DNA of 26,991 nt from Alphaproteobacteria bacterium (GCA_900768875.1 CAAGEP010000015.1:1-26991), one strand, 5' to 3'. Positions 13,921 through 22,105 are shown, numbered from the stretch's first letter. Notes: a model not told the origin generated them from the letters alone. Program-made: numbers and translations.

Positions 13921-14673
13921 TCAAAAATCATAATGAAAATTTTGAACCGTCAAGCCGTTCCCGTGCCGCATAATCGCATCGGCGCAAACGGTTTTGTTGC
14001 CGTTTTTGTCCGTTAGAACAATTCCCGTTTCCAAAACGGCGGGGGATTTCGCCCCTTTGCGGCCGATAACAATGACGCGCTTGGCGGGACAGCCTTCTTT
14101 CGTCCAAATCGGAATGATGCGGATGCCGCCCAGTTTTCCGTACAGCAAGGACAGAATTTCGGGCAATCTGTCCGCGCGGTTGATCAAAGCGAAGCGTCCT
14201 CGCGCCTTGACATACCGCAGGCAGTTGAAAATCCAGTCGTTTAAAGGACACTCCGATTCCCGATGCGCCACATCGCGCACTTTGTCGGGAGATGGCTGGT
14301 CTTCCAAAATGAACGGCGGATTTGAAACAACCCAGTCAAAGCTGCCCGTCAAAACGCCTTCGATTTTTTTTGTGCGGATATCAGCTTCGACAATATCGAT
14401 GCGTTCATTCAGTTCGTTGAGGCGGATGTTTTCCCGCGCCAAGGCCGCCATTTCGGGTTGAAGCTCGATACCGGTGATGCGGGCGTTCGGACACCGCGCC
14501 GCCGCGCACAGGGCAACCGCCCCCGAACCGCATCCGACATCCAGAATCCGCGCCGCACCGGCGGCTTCGACGGCTGCCGCCAGCAATACGGCATCGCTGG
14601 TCGCCCGATATCCGTCGACAGGTTGGCGCAAGCGCACTTTGCCGCCCAAAAAATCATCCGTTGTAAACTCCAT
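13921..14673 (-). CDS. TrmN6-like tRNA1(Val) adenine-N6-methyltransferase
   Basis: This 250-residue SAM-dependent methyltransferase has motif I DVGCGSG at residues 45-51, an acidic GIELQP at about 68-73, and catalytic N118-P-P-F121 typical of N6-adenine and N5-Gln methylases. The N-terminus (TTDDFLGGKVRLRQPVDGYRATSDAVLLAAAV) is the substrate-side signature of the TrmN6/YfiC group, which methylates A37 of tRNA1(Val). A tRNA-Val gene lies just upstream on the same strand, though bearing its own terminator, so the neighbourhood may be chance. ATG 14673 has AAAGGA upstream. The exact tRNA substrate cannot be read from the sequence. Confidence 0.82.
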   Translation of the reverse strand: MEFTTDDFLGGKVRLRQPVDGYRATSDAVLLAAAVEAAGAARILDVGCGSGAVALCAAARCPNARITGIELQPEMAALARENIRLNELNERIDIVEADIRTKKIEGVLTGSFDWVVSNPPFILEDQPSPDKVRDVAHRESECPLNDWIFNCLRYVKARGRFALINRADRLPEILSLLYGKLGGIRIIPIWTKEGCPAKRVIVIGRKGAKSPAVLETGIVLTDKNGNKTVCADAIMRHGNGLTVQNFHYDF

Positions 14674-14695
14674 GCCCGTCCTTTGAGGGTTTAAT

Positions 14696-14724
14696 AAAAA
14701 AGCACCCTGTACAGAGTGCTTTTT
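14696..14724 (-). terminator. Terminator of tRNA-Val
   Basis: A GCAC...GTGC stem is extended by A5/T5 and an inner CTG/CAG. On the minus strand it is followed by TTTTTT. The structure is nearly symmetrical and could also stop plus-strand transcription. Confidence 0.8.
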
Positions 14725-14731
14725 GAATTTA

Positions 14732-14808
14732 TGGTAGGCGATTACGGATTCGAACCGCAGACCCTCTCGGTGTAAACGAGATGCTCTAACCAGCTGAGCT
14801 AATCGCCC
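14732..14808 (-). tRNA. tRNA-Val (anticodon UAC)
   Basis: The minus strand folds into a full cloverleaf. The acceptor GGGCGAT pairs with ATCGCCT (one G-U). There is a D arm with AGCTCAGCTGGTTAGAGC, an anticodon stem TCTCG/CGAGA with loop TTTACAC giving anticodon TAC, and a T arm with GGTTCGAATCC. The discriminator is A and the CCA end is encoded. Confidence 0.97.
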
Positions 14809-14829
14809 GTTTTACGCAACCGGACGCAG

Positions 14830-14857
14830 GATATATTAACGGCGGCCGTTTTGTCAA
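14830..14857 (-). promoter_or_regulatory. Promoter of tRNA-Val
   Basis: On the minus strand TTGACA (14857-14852) and TATATC (14835-14830) are separated by 16 bases. The tRNA 5' end is 21 bases beyond the -10. It begins 20 bases after the flaF-like stop codon. Confidence 0.75.
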
Positions 14858-14877
14858 GCGTGTTTTTGCGGGAAAAA

Positions 14878-15207
14878 TCAGGCCGCTTCCAACAATCCTT
14901 CGGCGATTTGCAGGTTCATGTTTTCCAAGGTGTCAAGCGTTTCGTCTTTTGCGTCGCAGCCGTTCAGCAAGGTTTTGGACACGACAAAATTCGCCAGTTT
15001 CAGCAGGTTGGATTTAATTTCGTTCGGCAACGGGTGGCCGCCGCGTTTCAACAGCGTTTGAATGCCTGTCCACAGCTGCATGTTTTCGTCCAGCGCTTTG
15101 GCCAAAGCCGCTTTATCGCCCAAAGCGCGCGCGTTCGAGATGTTCGTCGCCGCCCGCAGCAAAGCCAGAGCGTCCTGCTGTTCTAAAGTCAAAGATATGT
15201 TTGTCAT
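14878..15207 (-). CDS. flaF: FlaF-like flagellar biosynthesis regulator
   Basis: This 109-residue, all-helical soluble protein has the signature ALAKALDENMQLWTGIQTLL...LPNEIKSNLLKLANFVVSKTL. It resembles the FlaF pattern (a basic/Asn-Leu-Trp helix, then LP-x-E-L and a second helix). Family knowledge: FlaF acts with FlbT on flagellin translation and secretion in alphaproteobacteria. The first 25 residues do not match a typical FlaF start well, so the assignment is moderate. It lies 103 bases downstream of flgH on the same strand with ACGGAGA as ribosome-binding site. No flagellin or flbT gene is in the window. Confidence 0.65.
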   Translation of the reverse strand: MTNISLTLEQQDALALLRAATNISNARALGDKAALAKALDENMQLWTGIQTLLKRGGHPLPNEIKSNLLKLANFVVSKTLLNGCDAKDETLDTLENMNLQIAEGLLEAA

Positions 15208-15254
15208 GGCATTCTCCGTAGTGTTTTGTATGGATAAAGGTGAAGATAGATATC

Positions 15255-15301
15255 GCTACGGAATTCCGTTTAAGGGAGGGGAGGGGTCGGAACTCCGTAG
15301 C
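15255..15301 (-). other. Long hairpin between flgH and the flaF-like gene
   Basis: Two 14-base arms (15255-15268 and 15288-15301, GCTACGGAATTCCG type) are complementary except at one position and enclose a 19-base loop. On the minus strand the loop is C-rich (CCCCTCCCCTCCC). There is no T-run. A second short hairpin (ACGGAG/CTCCGT, 15305-15321) spans the flgH stop codon. The pair may protect the upstream mRNA or reduce downstream expression. Confidence 0.6.
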
Positions 15302-15310
15302 GTCCTCCGT

Positions 15311-16063
15311 TTAGAACGGAGAAAGAATATCCAGCACTTGGCGTCCGATGCGCGGCTGCTGAACGTCGCTGATTGTGCCTTTTCCGCCGTACGCGACGCG
15401 CAATTCGGCAATTTTTTCCGATTTGATGGTGTTCAAAACGGAAATGTCTTCGCGGCGGATGATGCCTGTCATGTGAAGCTGGCGCATTTCGTAGTTGACG
15501 CGGACTTCCTGTTTGCCGGAAATAACCAGATTTCCGTTGGGCAGGACTTGCGTTACAACTGCCGCCATGGTCACATCGATTTTTTCGTTTCGGTCAATCG
15601 ATCCGTCACCCGTAATGTCACGGCTTGATGATATGTCAAAAAGGTTTGATACGTCAACTCCGTTCGGCAAAATTTTCCCCGCGTATTTTTCCAATCCCGC
15701 CAATGCGCCGATGCTGACGCTGTCTTTGTCGTCGCCGCGTTTTTGTTCCGATTTGTTTTCCAGTAAAGCTTTGTCGGAAATGACGACTTGAACGGTCAGG
15801 ATGTCGCCGACCTGACTGGCGCGCTGGTCTTTAAAAAATCCTTTCGATCCCGGACGCCACAGCGAATTGGAATTGACGTAAGCGGGTTGCGGGTCGGGCA
15901 TGGGCATGTCGACGGGCTGATAATCCTTTTGCTTTGTCGGGTTTTCGATTTTGGACAGCTCGGGTGCTTTGCCGACATCCGCCAGCCGCCCGAAGTAGGC
16001 ACATCCTGCCGAGGGCAAAATCAATACGCCGATTAAGCATGTTTTCAAAAAAGAACGGCTCAT
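15311..16063 (-). CDS. flgH: Flagellar L-ring protein FlgH
   Basis: This 250-residue outer-membrane lipoprotein forms the L-ring bushing of the flagellar rod. The signal peptide ends in the lipobox SAGC with lipidated Cys21. FlgH signatures include NSLWRPGSKGFFKDQRA, VGDILTVQVVISDKA, VVTQVLPNGNLVISGKQEVRVNYE and the end TISDVQQPRIGRQVLDILSPF. The length is normal. Its ATG overlaps the flgA stop in an ATGA arrangement, so the two are translationally coupled. Confidence 0.96.
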   Translation of the reverse strand: MSRSFLKTCLIGVLILPSAGCAYFGRLADVGKAPELSKIENPTKQKDYQPVDMPMPDPQPAYVNSNSLWRPGSKGFFKDQRASQVGDILTVQVVISDKALLENKSEQKRGDDKDSVSIGALAGLEKYAGKILPNGVDVSNLFDISSSRDITGDGSIDRNEKIDVTMAAVVTQVLPNGNLVISGKQEVRVNYEMRQLHMTGIIRREDISVLNTIKSEKIAELRVAYGGKGTISDVQQPRIGRQVLDILSPF

Positions 16064-17037
16064 TTTTCATTCCTCCCGTTGATGGCGACGGTGTCGGGGC
16101 TTGTGACCGTGCCTGTAACAACTGATTTGCTTTGCGTATTCATCACGCGCACCGTATCGCCCAATCCGCCGTTTTCCAACGCTTTCCCCTGCGCGCTGAG
16201 CATGATGCCGCCTTTGATGAAGCTTAAAGTTACTGCTTTTCCTTTGGTAATCATGGGGCGGATGCGAACGTCCGAATCGTCCAGAACCTGTCCGGCGCGA
16301 ACCGTTCGTTTGATTTCTTTGCCGACCAGTTCCGACAGCGGCGTGTTTTTTTGGCGGCGCGCCCGTTCTTGTGGCGTTTTTTTCATGAACACATCCGATT
16401 CCGTTACAATCTGCCCCGCGGTCAAAGCGTGTCGCGCCGTGGGAAGAAAAACGAAAACCTGCACTTTTCCTTTTAAATCGACGATTTGGGTTTCTTCATC
16501 CGTTTTGACGACGGCTTTTGCGGAAAAAACGGCCGCGCCGGGGGAAAAATCGATGTCTTCAAACGAAAGGTCGTATTCCGAATCCGCAGGAGCAAGAATC
16601 GGAAAGTTTTTACCGTTCAAAGCGATTTCCGCATTGTCGGAAAGCCCCAAAATCTTTAACTCTTTGACCAAAGCGGGCAGAACGTCCGCTTTGCCGATTT
16701 CGCGGGCGGCGCGTTTGACTTCGACGGTTACGCCCGAGTCCGCAGGCTCCCAGTCGACAGCGTGTTTTTGCGCCGCTTTTTTCAGCCAGTCAGCCGTTAA
16801 AACAACGTCTTTTCCAAGGGAGGGCGCATCGGCGACGACACGGTTTTCCTTGTCGCGGGGCAGTCCCGAAAACAAATCGCCCAAGCGGATTTTGTCGGAT
16901 TTAATCACGGCTTTTTCGCGCAAAACGACGGGCAGTGCCAAAGTTTCGCTTTGCGTTTCGTCCCACGGCGATTCGGCGCGGACGGGAAAAACCGCCGGCA
17001 AAAACATCGCAAAAGCAAGAAGAAAAAGCCGTTTCAT
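16060..17037 (-). CDS. flgA: Flagellar P-ring assembly chaperone FlgA
   Basis: This 325-residue periplasmic protein has a clear signal peptide (cleavage near residue 21, PVRAES). The C-terminal part is the SAF/ChapFlgA region: LTAGQIVTESDVFMKKTP, VGKEIKRTVRAGQVLDDSDVR and VTLSFIKGGIMLSAQGKALENGGLGDTVRV. The ending TQSKSVVTGTVTSPDTVAIN matches FlgA. It is longer than the enterobacterial form (about 219 residues) because of an N-terminal domain of about 150 residues. It assists FlgI ring assembly, but flgI itself is not in the window. It begins 11 bases after flgG with an AAGGA site. Confidence 0.94.
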   Translation of the reverse strand: MKRLFLLAFAMFLPAVFPVRAESPWDETQSETLALPVVLREKAVIKSDKIRLGDLFSGLPRDKENRVVADAPSLGKDVVLTADWLKKAAQKHAVDWEPADSGVTVEVKRAAREIGKADVLPALVKELKILGLSDNAEIALNGKNFPILAPADSEYDLSFEDIDFSPGAAVFSAKAVVKTDEETQIVDLKGKVQVFVFLPTARHALTAGQIVTESDVFMKKTPQERARRQKNTPLSELVGKEIKRTVRAGQVLDDSDVRIRPMITKGKAVTLSFIKGGIMLSAQGKALENGGLGDTVRVMNTQSKSVVTGTVTSPDTVAINGRNEK

Positions 17038-17048
17038 CGCGTCAATCC

Positions 17049-17840
17049 TTACGATTTCAAGTTGTTAATCGTTGACAGCATTTGATCCGCCGTCGTGATA
17101 ATCTTGGAATTCATTTCGTAAGCGCGCTGAGCGGACACCAGTTCCGTGATTTCCGACACCACGTTGACGTTCGAGTTTTCCAAGTGTCCCTGCAAAATCG
17201 TTCCGAACCCCAAAGCCCCCGGATTGTCCACCGTCGGCTGACCCGAAGCGACCGTTTCCATAAACAGGTTGTCGCCGATGGCTTCCAATCCCGATTCGTT
17301 CATGAAGTTCGCGATTTCCAGCTGTCCGACGTTGTTCAGTTCGGTTTGACCGTCTTCTTTGACCCAGACTTCGCCCGACGAGTTGATTGTGATGCCGATG
17401 GCGTTTTCGGGGATGGTGATGCCCGGCTGAACCGTGTAGCCGTCCGAAGTTACCAGCAAACCGTCGGGGCTGACTTGGAACGCGCCGTCGCGGGTGTAGC
17501 CCGTGCCGCGGTTGTTGGGCAGTTCGATTCGGAAATAACCGTTGCCTTGAATCGCCAAATCAAGCGTGTTGTCCGTTTTCAGCACGCTGCCGTGTTCGGA
17601 AATACGGTAAACGGAAGCCGTTTTCACACCCAAGCCCAGCTGGATGCCCGACGGAACAATCGTTCCCGAATCCGACGAATTCGCGCCGACGCGACGCTGG
17701 TCTTGGTACAGCAAGTCGTGAAATTCCGCGCGTCTGCGGGAATACGCCGTCGTGTTCATGTTGGCGATGTTGTTGGAAATCACTTCGACGTTTGTTTGTT
17801 GGGCCAGCATGCCCGTTGCACCGATATGAAGCGCTCTCAT
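17049..17840 (-). CDS. flgG: Flagellar distal rod protein FlgG
   Basis: This 263-residue protein has the usual FlgG length. The N-terminus has the rod/hook motif SNNIANMNTTAYSRRRAEF. The centre has LDLAIQGNGYFRIELP and YTRDGAFQVSPDGLLVTSDGY. The C-terminus has LENSNVNVVSEITELVSAQRAYEMNSKII. It polymerises as the distal rod after export through the flagellar secretion system; no cleavable signal is present. It follows flgF by 15 bases with AAGGAG upstream. Confidence 0.98.
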   Translation of the reverse strand: MRALHIGATGMLAQQTNVEVISNNIANMNTTAYSRRRAEFHDLLYQDQRRVGANSSDSGTIVPSGIQLGLGVKTASVYRISEHGSVLKTDNTLDLAIQGNGYFRIELPNNRGTGYTRDGAFQVSPDGLLVTSDGYTVQPGITIPENAIGITINSSGEVWVKEDGQTELNNVGQLEIANFMNESGLEAIGDNLFMETVASGQPTVDNPGALGFGTILQGHLENSNVNVVSEITELVSAQRAYEMNSKIITTADQMLSTINNLKS

Positions 17841-17855
17841 GGTTTGGACTCCTTA

Positions 17856-18599
17856 TTATTTGGCGGACTTGGCGTAAACGTTCATCATGTTCTGACGACG
17901 GGTGTTTTCCGAATCGATCATCATTTGAACGTTTTCGTAAGCGCGCTGCAATTTAATCATTTCAGCCATTTCGACAACGGCGTTGACGTTGGATTTTTCA
18001 ATCATTCCCTGTTCCAGCTGGGCGTCTTCGGCTTCCAAAGGCGGATTGCCCTCCGTCGTTCTGTACATGCCGTCGTGCGTCGTTCTGAGCCGCTGACCGT
18101 CGGCGAAGCGAACCAGACGAAAACGCGCGATAACGCCGTTTTCCGTCGCGATTGTGCCGTCGCGGTTGATGTCGATTCGGGTTTCTTCGGAGGCGAAGAA
18201 AATCGGACGGTCGCGGTCGTCCAGCACGGCGTCGCCGTTCGCGGTAACCAGCATGCCGTCGTTGTTGAGCTTGAATTGACCGACGCGGGTGTAGCGGATG
18301 CCTTCGGGCGTGTCGACGACAAAGTAGCCGTCGCCGTGAATCGCGACGTCCAGCGGGTTTTCCGTCGACGAAAACGCCCCTTCGGTGTAATCGCGGACGA
18401 TGCCGAAATCGTGGACGAACGCCAATCTGTCGGGCAGCAGGCGTTCGTCGTTTTTGCTTTTGGACAGGTATTCGGTAAAGTGCGGCTGAACGCTTTTGTA
18501 CGCGGTCGTGTTCACGTTCGCCAGATTGTTGGAAACCATGTCCAGCTGGTTCCACAAGCTCGTCTGGCGCGACAAAGCGATATACAATGTGTTATCCAT
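17856..18599 (-). CDS. flgF: Flagellar proximal rod protein FlgF
   Basis: This is a 247-residue protein from ATG 18599 (AAAGGGA upstream). A longer frame exists but would start upstream of the sigma-54 promoter. It has SNNLANVNTTAYKSVQPHF, NPLDVAIHGDGYFVVDTPEGIRYTR and the C-terminal IEKSNVNAVVEMAEMIKLQRAYENVQ, all typical of FlgF. It is the first gene of the flgFGAH-flaF operon on this strand. Confidence 0.97.
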   Translation of the reverse strand: MDNTLYIALSRQTSLWNQLDMVSNNLANVNTTAYKSVQPHFTEYLSKSKNDERLLPDRLAFVHDFGIVRDYTEGAFSSTENPLDVAIHGDGYFVVDTPEGIRYTRVGQFKLNNDGMLVTANGDAVLDDRDRPIFFASEETRIDINRDGTIATENGVIARFRLVRFADGQRLRTTHDGMYRTTEGNPPLEAEDAQLEQGMIEKSNVNAVVEMAEMIKLQRAYENVQMMIDSENTRRQNMMNVYAKSAK

Positions 18600-18648
18600 C
18601 GGTTTCCCTTTCGTGCAAAAGCGTAAAAAAAAGCTCTGCAGCTCAATA

Positions 18649-18664
18649 TGCGAAAACCGTGCCA
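18649..18664 (-). promoter_or_regulatory. Sigma-54 (RpoN) promoter of the flgF operon
   Basis: The minus strand reads TGGCACGGTTTTCGCA, which fits TGGCACG-N4-TTGCW with a single mismatch (C for T before the GC). The GG and GC doublets have the required spacing. Transcription would start near 18637, about 38 bases before the flgF ATG. Sigma-54 control of flgF is established in Caulobacter. Confidence 0.75.
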
Positions 18665-18675
18665 AATTTTTTGGA

Positions 18676-18690
18676 CAAGAATTTTTCTTG
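18676..18690. promoter_or_regulatory. Short inverted repeat in the flgF-fliL divergent region
   Basis: CAAGAA and TTCTTG flank a TTT centre, 12 bases upstream of the sigma-54 -24 element. It may bind an activator or mark the fliL promoter region. No convincing fliL promoter was found in 18600-18769. Confidence 0.3.
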
Positions 18691-18769
18691 AATCGGCGGG
18701 AAAAAGAAATTATTAACCAAAACGGCGTATAAAGGAAACAATACCAACAGGTTTGCGGGATTATTCAAG

Positions 18770-19288
18770 ATGGCTGACGAACTGGATGAAAACACCGAAT
18801 CGGAACAATCAACCGTTGTTCCTCATAAAAAGAAAATACTGATTTTGCTGTTGCCGATTTTTTTGGTCGTCGGATCGGTTGTCGGCGTCTATTTTTCGGG
18901 GCTGGCGGATTCTTTCATCGGCAGCGCGACTCCCAATGAAAAAAGCGCCGAAGACACGGCGGCCGTCGAACCCGCCGCAAAGGGCGTTTTTTACGAAGTT
19001 CCCGAACTGTTGGTCAACTTGTCCGTAAAAGCGGGGCAAAAGCCCGTGTATTTCAAAATCAAAGTCGTGCTGGAAATGGAAAATGCGGCGGATGTCGCTT
19101 ATGCCGAAAAAATGCAGCCCCGCATCACGGACAGTCTGCAGTTTTATCTGCGCGAGATGCGGTTGGAGGAAGTGCAGGGTTCAATGGGAACCTATCGGTT
19201 GAAAGAGGAAATTCTGAACCGTTTGACGAAAATCCTCGCCCCCGCCAAAGTCAGCGATGTGCTGTTCAAAGAAATTTTGATTCAATAA
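18770..19288 (+). CDS. fliL: Flagellar basal-body protein FliL
   Basis: This 172-residue inner-membrane protein has a short cytoplasmic N-terminus, one membrane helix at about residues 23-43 and a periplasmic SPFH-like FliL domain. The domain includes VFYEVPELLVNLSVKAGQKPVYFKIKVVLEME, PRITDSLQFYLREMRLEEVQGS and the ending KVSDVLFKEILIQ. FliL surrounds MotA/MotB stators and supports torque. It is the first gene of the plus-strand flagellar operon, 10 bases before fliM. Confidence 0.95.
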   Translation: MADELDENTESEQSTVVPHKKKILILLLPIFLVVGSVVGVYFSGLADSFIGSATPNEKSAEDTAAVEPAAKGVFYEVPELLVNLSVKAGQKPVYFKIKVVLEMENAADVAYAEKMQPRITDSLQFYLREMRLEEVQGSMGTYRLKEEILNRLTKILAPAKVSDVLFKEILIQ

Positions 19289-19298
19289 GGGGCTTTTT

Positions 19299-20333
19299 AT
19301 GGCTGAAAACAAACAAAACCAGATTGAATCCGCCGAGGCGTTCCAAGACGGCGCGGAATCCGCCGGACAGGACGACTCTGATTTGTCCCAAATGCTGAAT
19401 CAAGACGAAATCGACAGCCTGTTGGGCGCGGGAGAAGACGACAATCACACGGGCGTCAATGCGTTGCTGAATTCGTCAACCGTGTCTTATGAACGTCTGC
19501 CGATGTTGGAAATCGTGTTTGACCGCTTGGTGCGACTGACATCCACGACATTGAGAAACTTTACGCAGTCCAACATTGATATCACGCTGGAAAGCATTGA
19601 ATCCATGCGTTTCGGCGATTACTTGGAATCCATTCCGTCGCCTGCGATGATGAGCGTGTTCAAAGCCGAAGAATGGGATAACTATGGTTTGCTGACAATC
19701 GATTCGTCGCTGATTTACACTATGGTCGACGTGTTGTTGGGCGGACGGCGCGGCACGGCTGCCATCCGTTTGGACGGGCGGTCTTACACGGTGATTGAAC
19801 GCAATCTGATGGAAAAGATGATTCATCTGGTTTTGTCCGATTTGTCGGCGGCGTTCGATCCTTTGGCTCCCGTTACGTTTCGTTTTGACCGTTTGGAAAC
19901 CAATCCGCGCTTTGCGATGATTTCTCGTCCGTCAAACGCGGCGGTCGTTGCCAAGTTCCGCGTCGATATCGAAGACCGCAGCGGCAAATTGGAAGTGCTG
20001 TTGCCTTATGCGATGCTGGAGCCCGTGCGTGAATTGTTGCTGCAGATGTTCATGGGCGAAAAGTTCGGGCGCGACAGTATTTGGGAAACCCACTTGGCGG
20101 AAGCCTTGTGGCTCAGCGAAGTCGATTTGAAGGCCGTTCTTGACCGGCACATGACGTCGTTGAAGCAGGTTTTGAAATGGAAAGTCGGTACGCAGTTGCT
20201 GCTAAACGCGACGCCCGATTCCGAAATCGAGATGGTTTGCGGCGACATTCCGATGTTTTACGGCAGAATGGGGCGCAAGGGCAAATATATCGCCGTCAAA
20301 ATCGAAGACAAAATCAAACGTCAGAAGGATTAA
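19299..20333 (+). CDS. fliM: Flagellar motor switch protein FliM
   Basis: This 344-residue C-ring protein carries the CheY-binding segment LNQDEIDSLLG at residues 33-43 and a CheC-like middle domain (FTQSNIDITLESIESMRFGDYLESIPSPAMM, LIYTMVDVLLGG, LSAAFDPLAPVTFRFDRLETNPRFAMI). The C-terminal SpoA domain is LKQVLKWKVGTQLLLNATPDSEIEMVCG. CheY-phosphate binding here switches motor rotation. The start follows an AAGGGGC site. Confidence 0.97.
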   Translation: MAENKQNQIESAEAFQDGAESAGQDDSDLSQMLNQDEIDSLLGAGEDDNHTGVNALLNSSTVSYERLPMLEIVFDRLVRLTSTTLRNFTQSNIDITLESIESMRFGDYLESIPSPAMMSVFKAEEWDNYGLLTIDSSLIYTMVDVLLGGRRGTAAIRLDGRSYTVIERNLMEKMIHLVLSDLSAAFDPLAPVTFRFDRLETNPRFAMISRPSNAAVVAKFRVDIEDRSGKLEVLLPYAMLEPVRELLLQMFMGEKFGRDSIWETHLAEALWLSEVDLKAVLDRHMTSLKQVLKWKVGTQLLLNATPDSEIEMVCGDIPMFYGRMGRKGKYIAVKIEDKIKRQKD

Positions 20334-20338
20334 AGCCG

Positions 20339-20932
20339 ATGTCCGTCGAATTGCTGGTCAATATCATTGTCATTCTGTTGCTGATTCCGACGATAATCTT
20401 TGCGTTGCTGTTGAATAAAAGACTGGAGATTTTACGCAACAGCCGCGCGGATTTGGGGCGGCTGATTGAAGCGTTCAATGATGCGACGACGCGCGCCGAA
20501 TCGGGTATTCCCCGCTTAAAGCAGGCGGCGGACAGCGCGGGTGCGCAGCTCAAAGAGCAAATCCGTCAGGCGCAAACTTTGCACGATGACATCGCGTTTA
20601 TGCTGGAACGTGCGGAAAGCGTTGTTTCCAAATTGGATTCGGAAGTCGCCCGTCCGCCCGTGCGGGAACGCGCTTTTGAAACAGGCTCTGCAAAACGTTT
20701 TGAAAAAAAAGCGGAAAAACGCGACGAACAAAAAACGCGTCCGCGCCGCGCTTTGGTTGAAAGTCCCGAGGATTTGATTTCATCGGCCGTTTCCGCCGCC
20801 GAAGACATTCTGCGCGATGCGGACGGTATAGCGGCCAAAAAACGTCCGGTGTTCGGCGCGGCGGATGACGGTGAAGGCGATCGGTCGGAGGCCGAACGCG
20901 AATTGCTTAAAGCTTTGCAGTCCATGCGTTAA
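20339..20932 (+). CDS. Small membrane-anchored flagellar-operon protein (DUF6468-like)
   Basis: This is a 197-residue protein from ATG 20339, 5 bases after the fliM stop with GAAGGA overlapping the fliM end. It has one N-terminal membrane helix (about residues 5-24, LVNIIVILLLIPTIIFALLL). A helical, probably coiled-coil region follows (RLEILRNSRADLGRLIEAFNDATTRAESGIPRLKQAADSAGAQL), then a basic disordered stretch (about 120-150) and a short acidic tail. I place it with the DUF6468 proteins that follow fliM in Rhodospirillales, from position and from the NSRADLxRLIxxFNDAT segment. Its function is unknown; tight coupling to fliM suggests a switch or stator accessory. Confidence 0.7.
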   Translation: MSVELLVNIIVILLLIPTIIFALLLNKRLEILRNSRADLGRLIEAFNDATTRAESGIPRLKQAADSAGAQLKEQIRQAQTLHDDIAFMLERAESVVSKLDSEVARPPVRERAFETGSAKRFEKKAEKRDEQKTRPRRALVESPEDLISSAVSAAEDILRDADGIAAKKRPVFGAADDGEGDRSEAERELLKALQSMR

Positions 20933-20944
20933 AGGGTGAGGGCG

Positions 20945-21658
20945 ATGAAACAACAAAAAACAATGGTTTCCGCAAAACGCAAACAGGAAAAATCCTCATT
21001 CCGCCTGTTGCCGCTGATGATTTTCTTTTGCGTGCTGATGCTGTCCGTTCGGATAGGCGCACTTTGGCGGGCTTTTTCATCTTCGCGCGGGGATGCTCCG
21101 TCCGTTCTGTCCGTCGCCGCGTTGCAGGCTCAAGCTCCCGAGACGAATGACGACGTTCCGCTGTCCCAAGTGGCTCGGCACGCCGCCATGCAGGTTGCAA
21201 GCGAACTGCCCGTACAAGACAAAAGCTTTTCCCAATCGGAACTGGAAATTTTACAAAAACTGGCCAAACGGCGCGAAGAACTGGATATTCGCGAGCGCAC
21301 TTTGGAACAAAAAGTCGGTGTTTTGAAAGCCGCCGAAGCCCAAATCGACGCCAAAATCGTCAAGCTTAAAGAATTGGAGCGCACAATCTCCGATCTGGTC
21401 GGCGTGTACAACGAACAGGAACGCGACAGGATGAACAATCTGGTCAAAATCTATTCGACCATGAAGCCCAAAGAAGCCGCTCGCCTGTTCAACGAAATGG
21501 AGATGTCTTTGCTGGTGCGCGTTTTTGAAAAAATGAAGGAATCCAAGTCCGCTCCCATTCTGGCATTGATGGATTCCGCCAAAGCAACCGCTTTGACAGC
21601 CGAACTGGCGAATAAAAAGACTCTGCCGGGACTTGATTCGGCAGGGACGGAAAAATAA
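20945..21658 (+). CDS. MotE-like flagellar/stator chaperone with MgtE-N-like domain
   Basis: This is a 237-residue protein from ATG 20945 with AGGGTGAG upstream. It has a single N-terminal membrane helix (about 21-38), a Ser/Ala-rich linker and a long coiled coil (about 100-160, LAKRREELDIRERTLEQKV). A C-terminal MgtE-N-like superhelical segment (LVKIYSTMKPKEAARLFNEMEMSLLVRVFEKMKE) follows. This architecture is that of the alphaproteobacterial MotE family, which in Sinorhizobium supports the periplasmic motor protein MotC. No mot genes are in the window. The alternative is a general Mg-transporter-like intracellular domain protein, which is less likely here. Confidence 0.8.
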   Translation: MKQQKTMVSAKRKQEKSSFRLLPLMIFFCVLMLSVRIGALWRAFSSSRGDAPSVLSVAALQAQAPETNDDVPLSQVARHAAMQVASELPVQDKSFSQSELEILQKLAKRREELDIRERTLEQKVGVLKAAEAQIDAKIVKLKELERTISDLVGVYNEQERDRMNNLVKIYSTMKPKEAARLFNEMEMSLLVRVFEKMKESKSAPILALMDSAKATALTAELANKKTLPGLDSAGTEK

Positions 21659-21727
21659 TTCTTTTCTTATTCGGTTCAGTCTTTTATAACTTAAAGAAAT
21701 TGATTTTTTTAAAGTATAGAGGCTGTT

Positions 21728-22105
21728 ATGAACAAACAAATGAACGTCCTCATTGTGGACGATTACCAAACCATGCGCGGCGTTATCCGCAACCTGTTCA
21801 ATTTGAACGGCTTTGAAAACACGACAGAGGCGGGAACCGTCGAAGAAGCTTTGGAATTGCTGAAAACGAAGCCGTTCGATTTGGTGGTTTTCGATTGGTA
21901 CACGGGCGCGATGAGCGGACAGGACTTTTTAAAAACCGTCCGCGCCGAGGAACATTTGAAAAATATTCCTTTTGTCGTTGTCAGTGCGGAAAGCAATCCC
22001 GAAACTTTGGCTGAAATCAAGGCCGCGGGTGTTTCCGACTTTATCGCAAAACCGTTCAACAAAGCGACGCTCAGCAAACGGCTGACCGCGTTATTCGGGG
22101 AATGA
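21728..22105 (+). CDS. CheY-like single-domain response regulator
   Basis: This 125-residue receiver domain has all key residues: acidic pair Asp11-Asp12, phosphoacceptor Asp56 (VVFDWYTG), Ser86 in VVVSAES and Lys108 in FIAKPF. No output domain is present. It sits in the fliL-fliM operon, so binding to FliM is the natural role. The Trp after Asp56 and Tyr at 58 are unusual next to the acceptor, where CheY often has Trp-x-Met. A 69-base gap with an AGAGG site precedes it; no clear promoter is seen there. Confidence 0.88.
   Translation: MNKQMNVLIVDDYQTMRGVIRNLFNLNGFENTTEAGTVEEALELLKTKPFDLVVFDWYTGAMSGQDFLKTVRAEEHLKNIPFVVVSAESNPETLAEIKAAGVSDFIAKPFNKATLSKRLTALFGE

Noticed and set aside
17082..18626. 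514-codon plus-strand frame across flgG and flgF
   Set aside because: It spans two certain flagellar genes and their spacer on the other strand; Arg/Val/His-rich and without recognisable domains.
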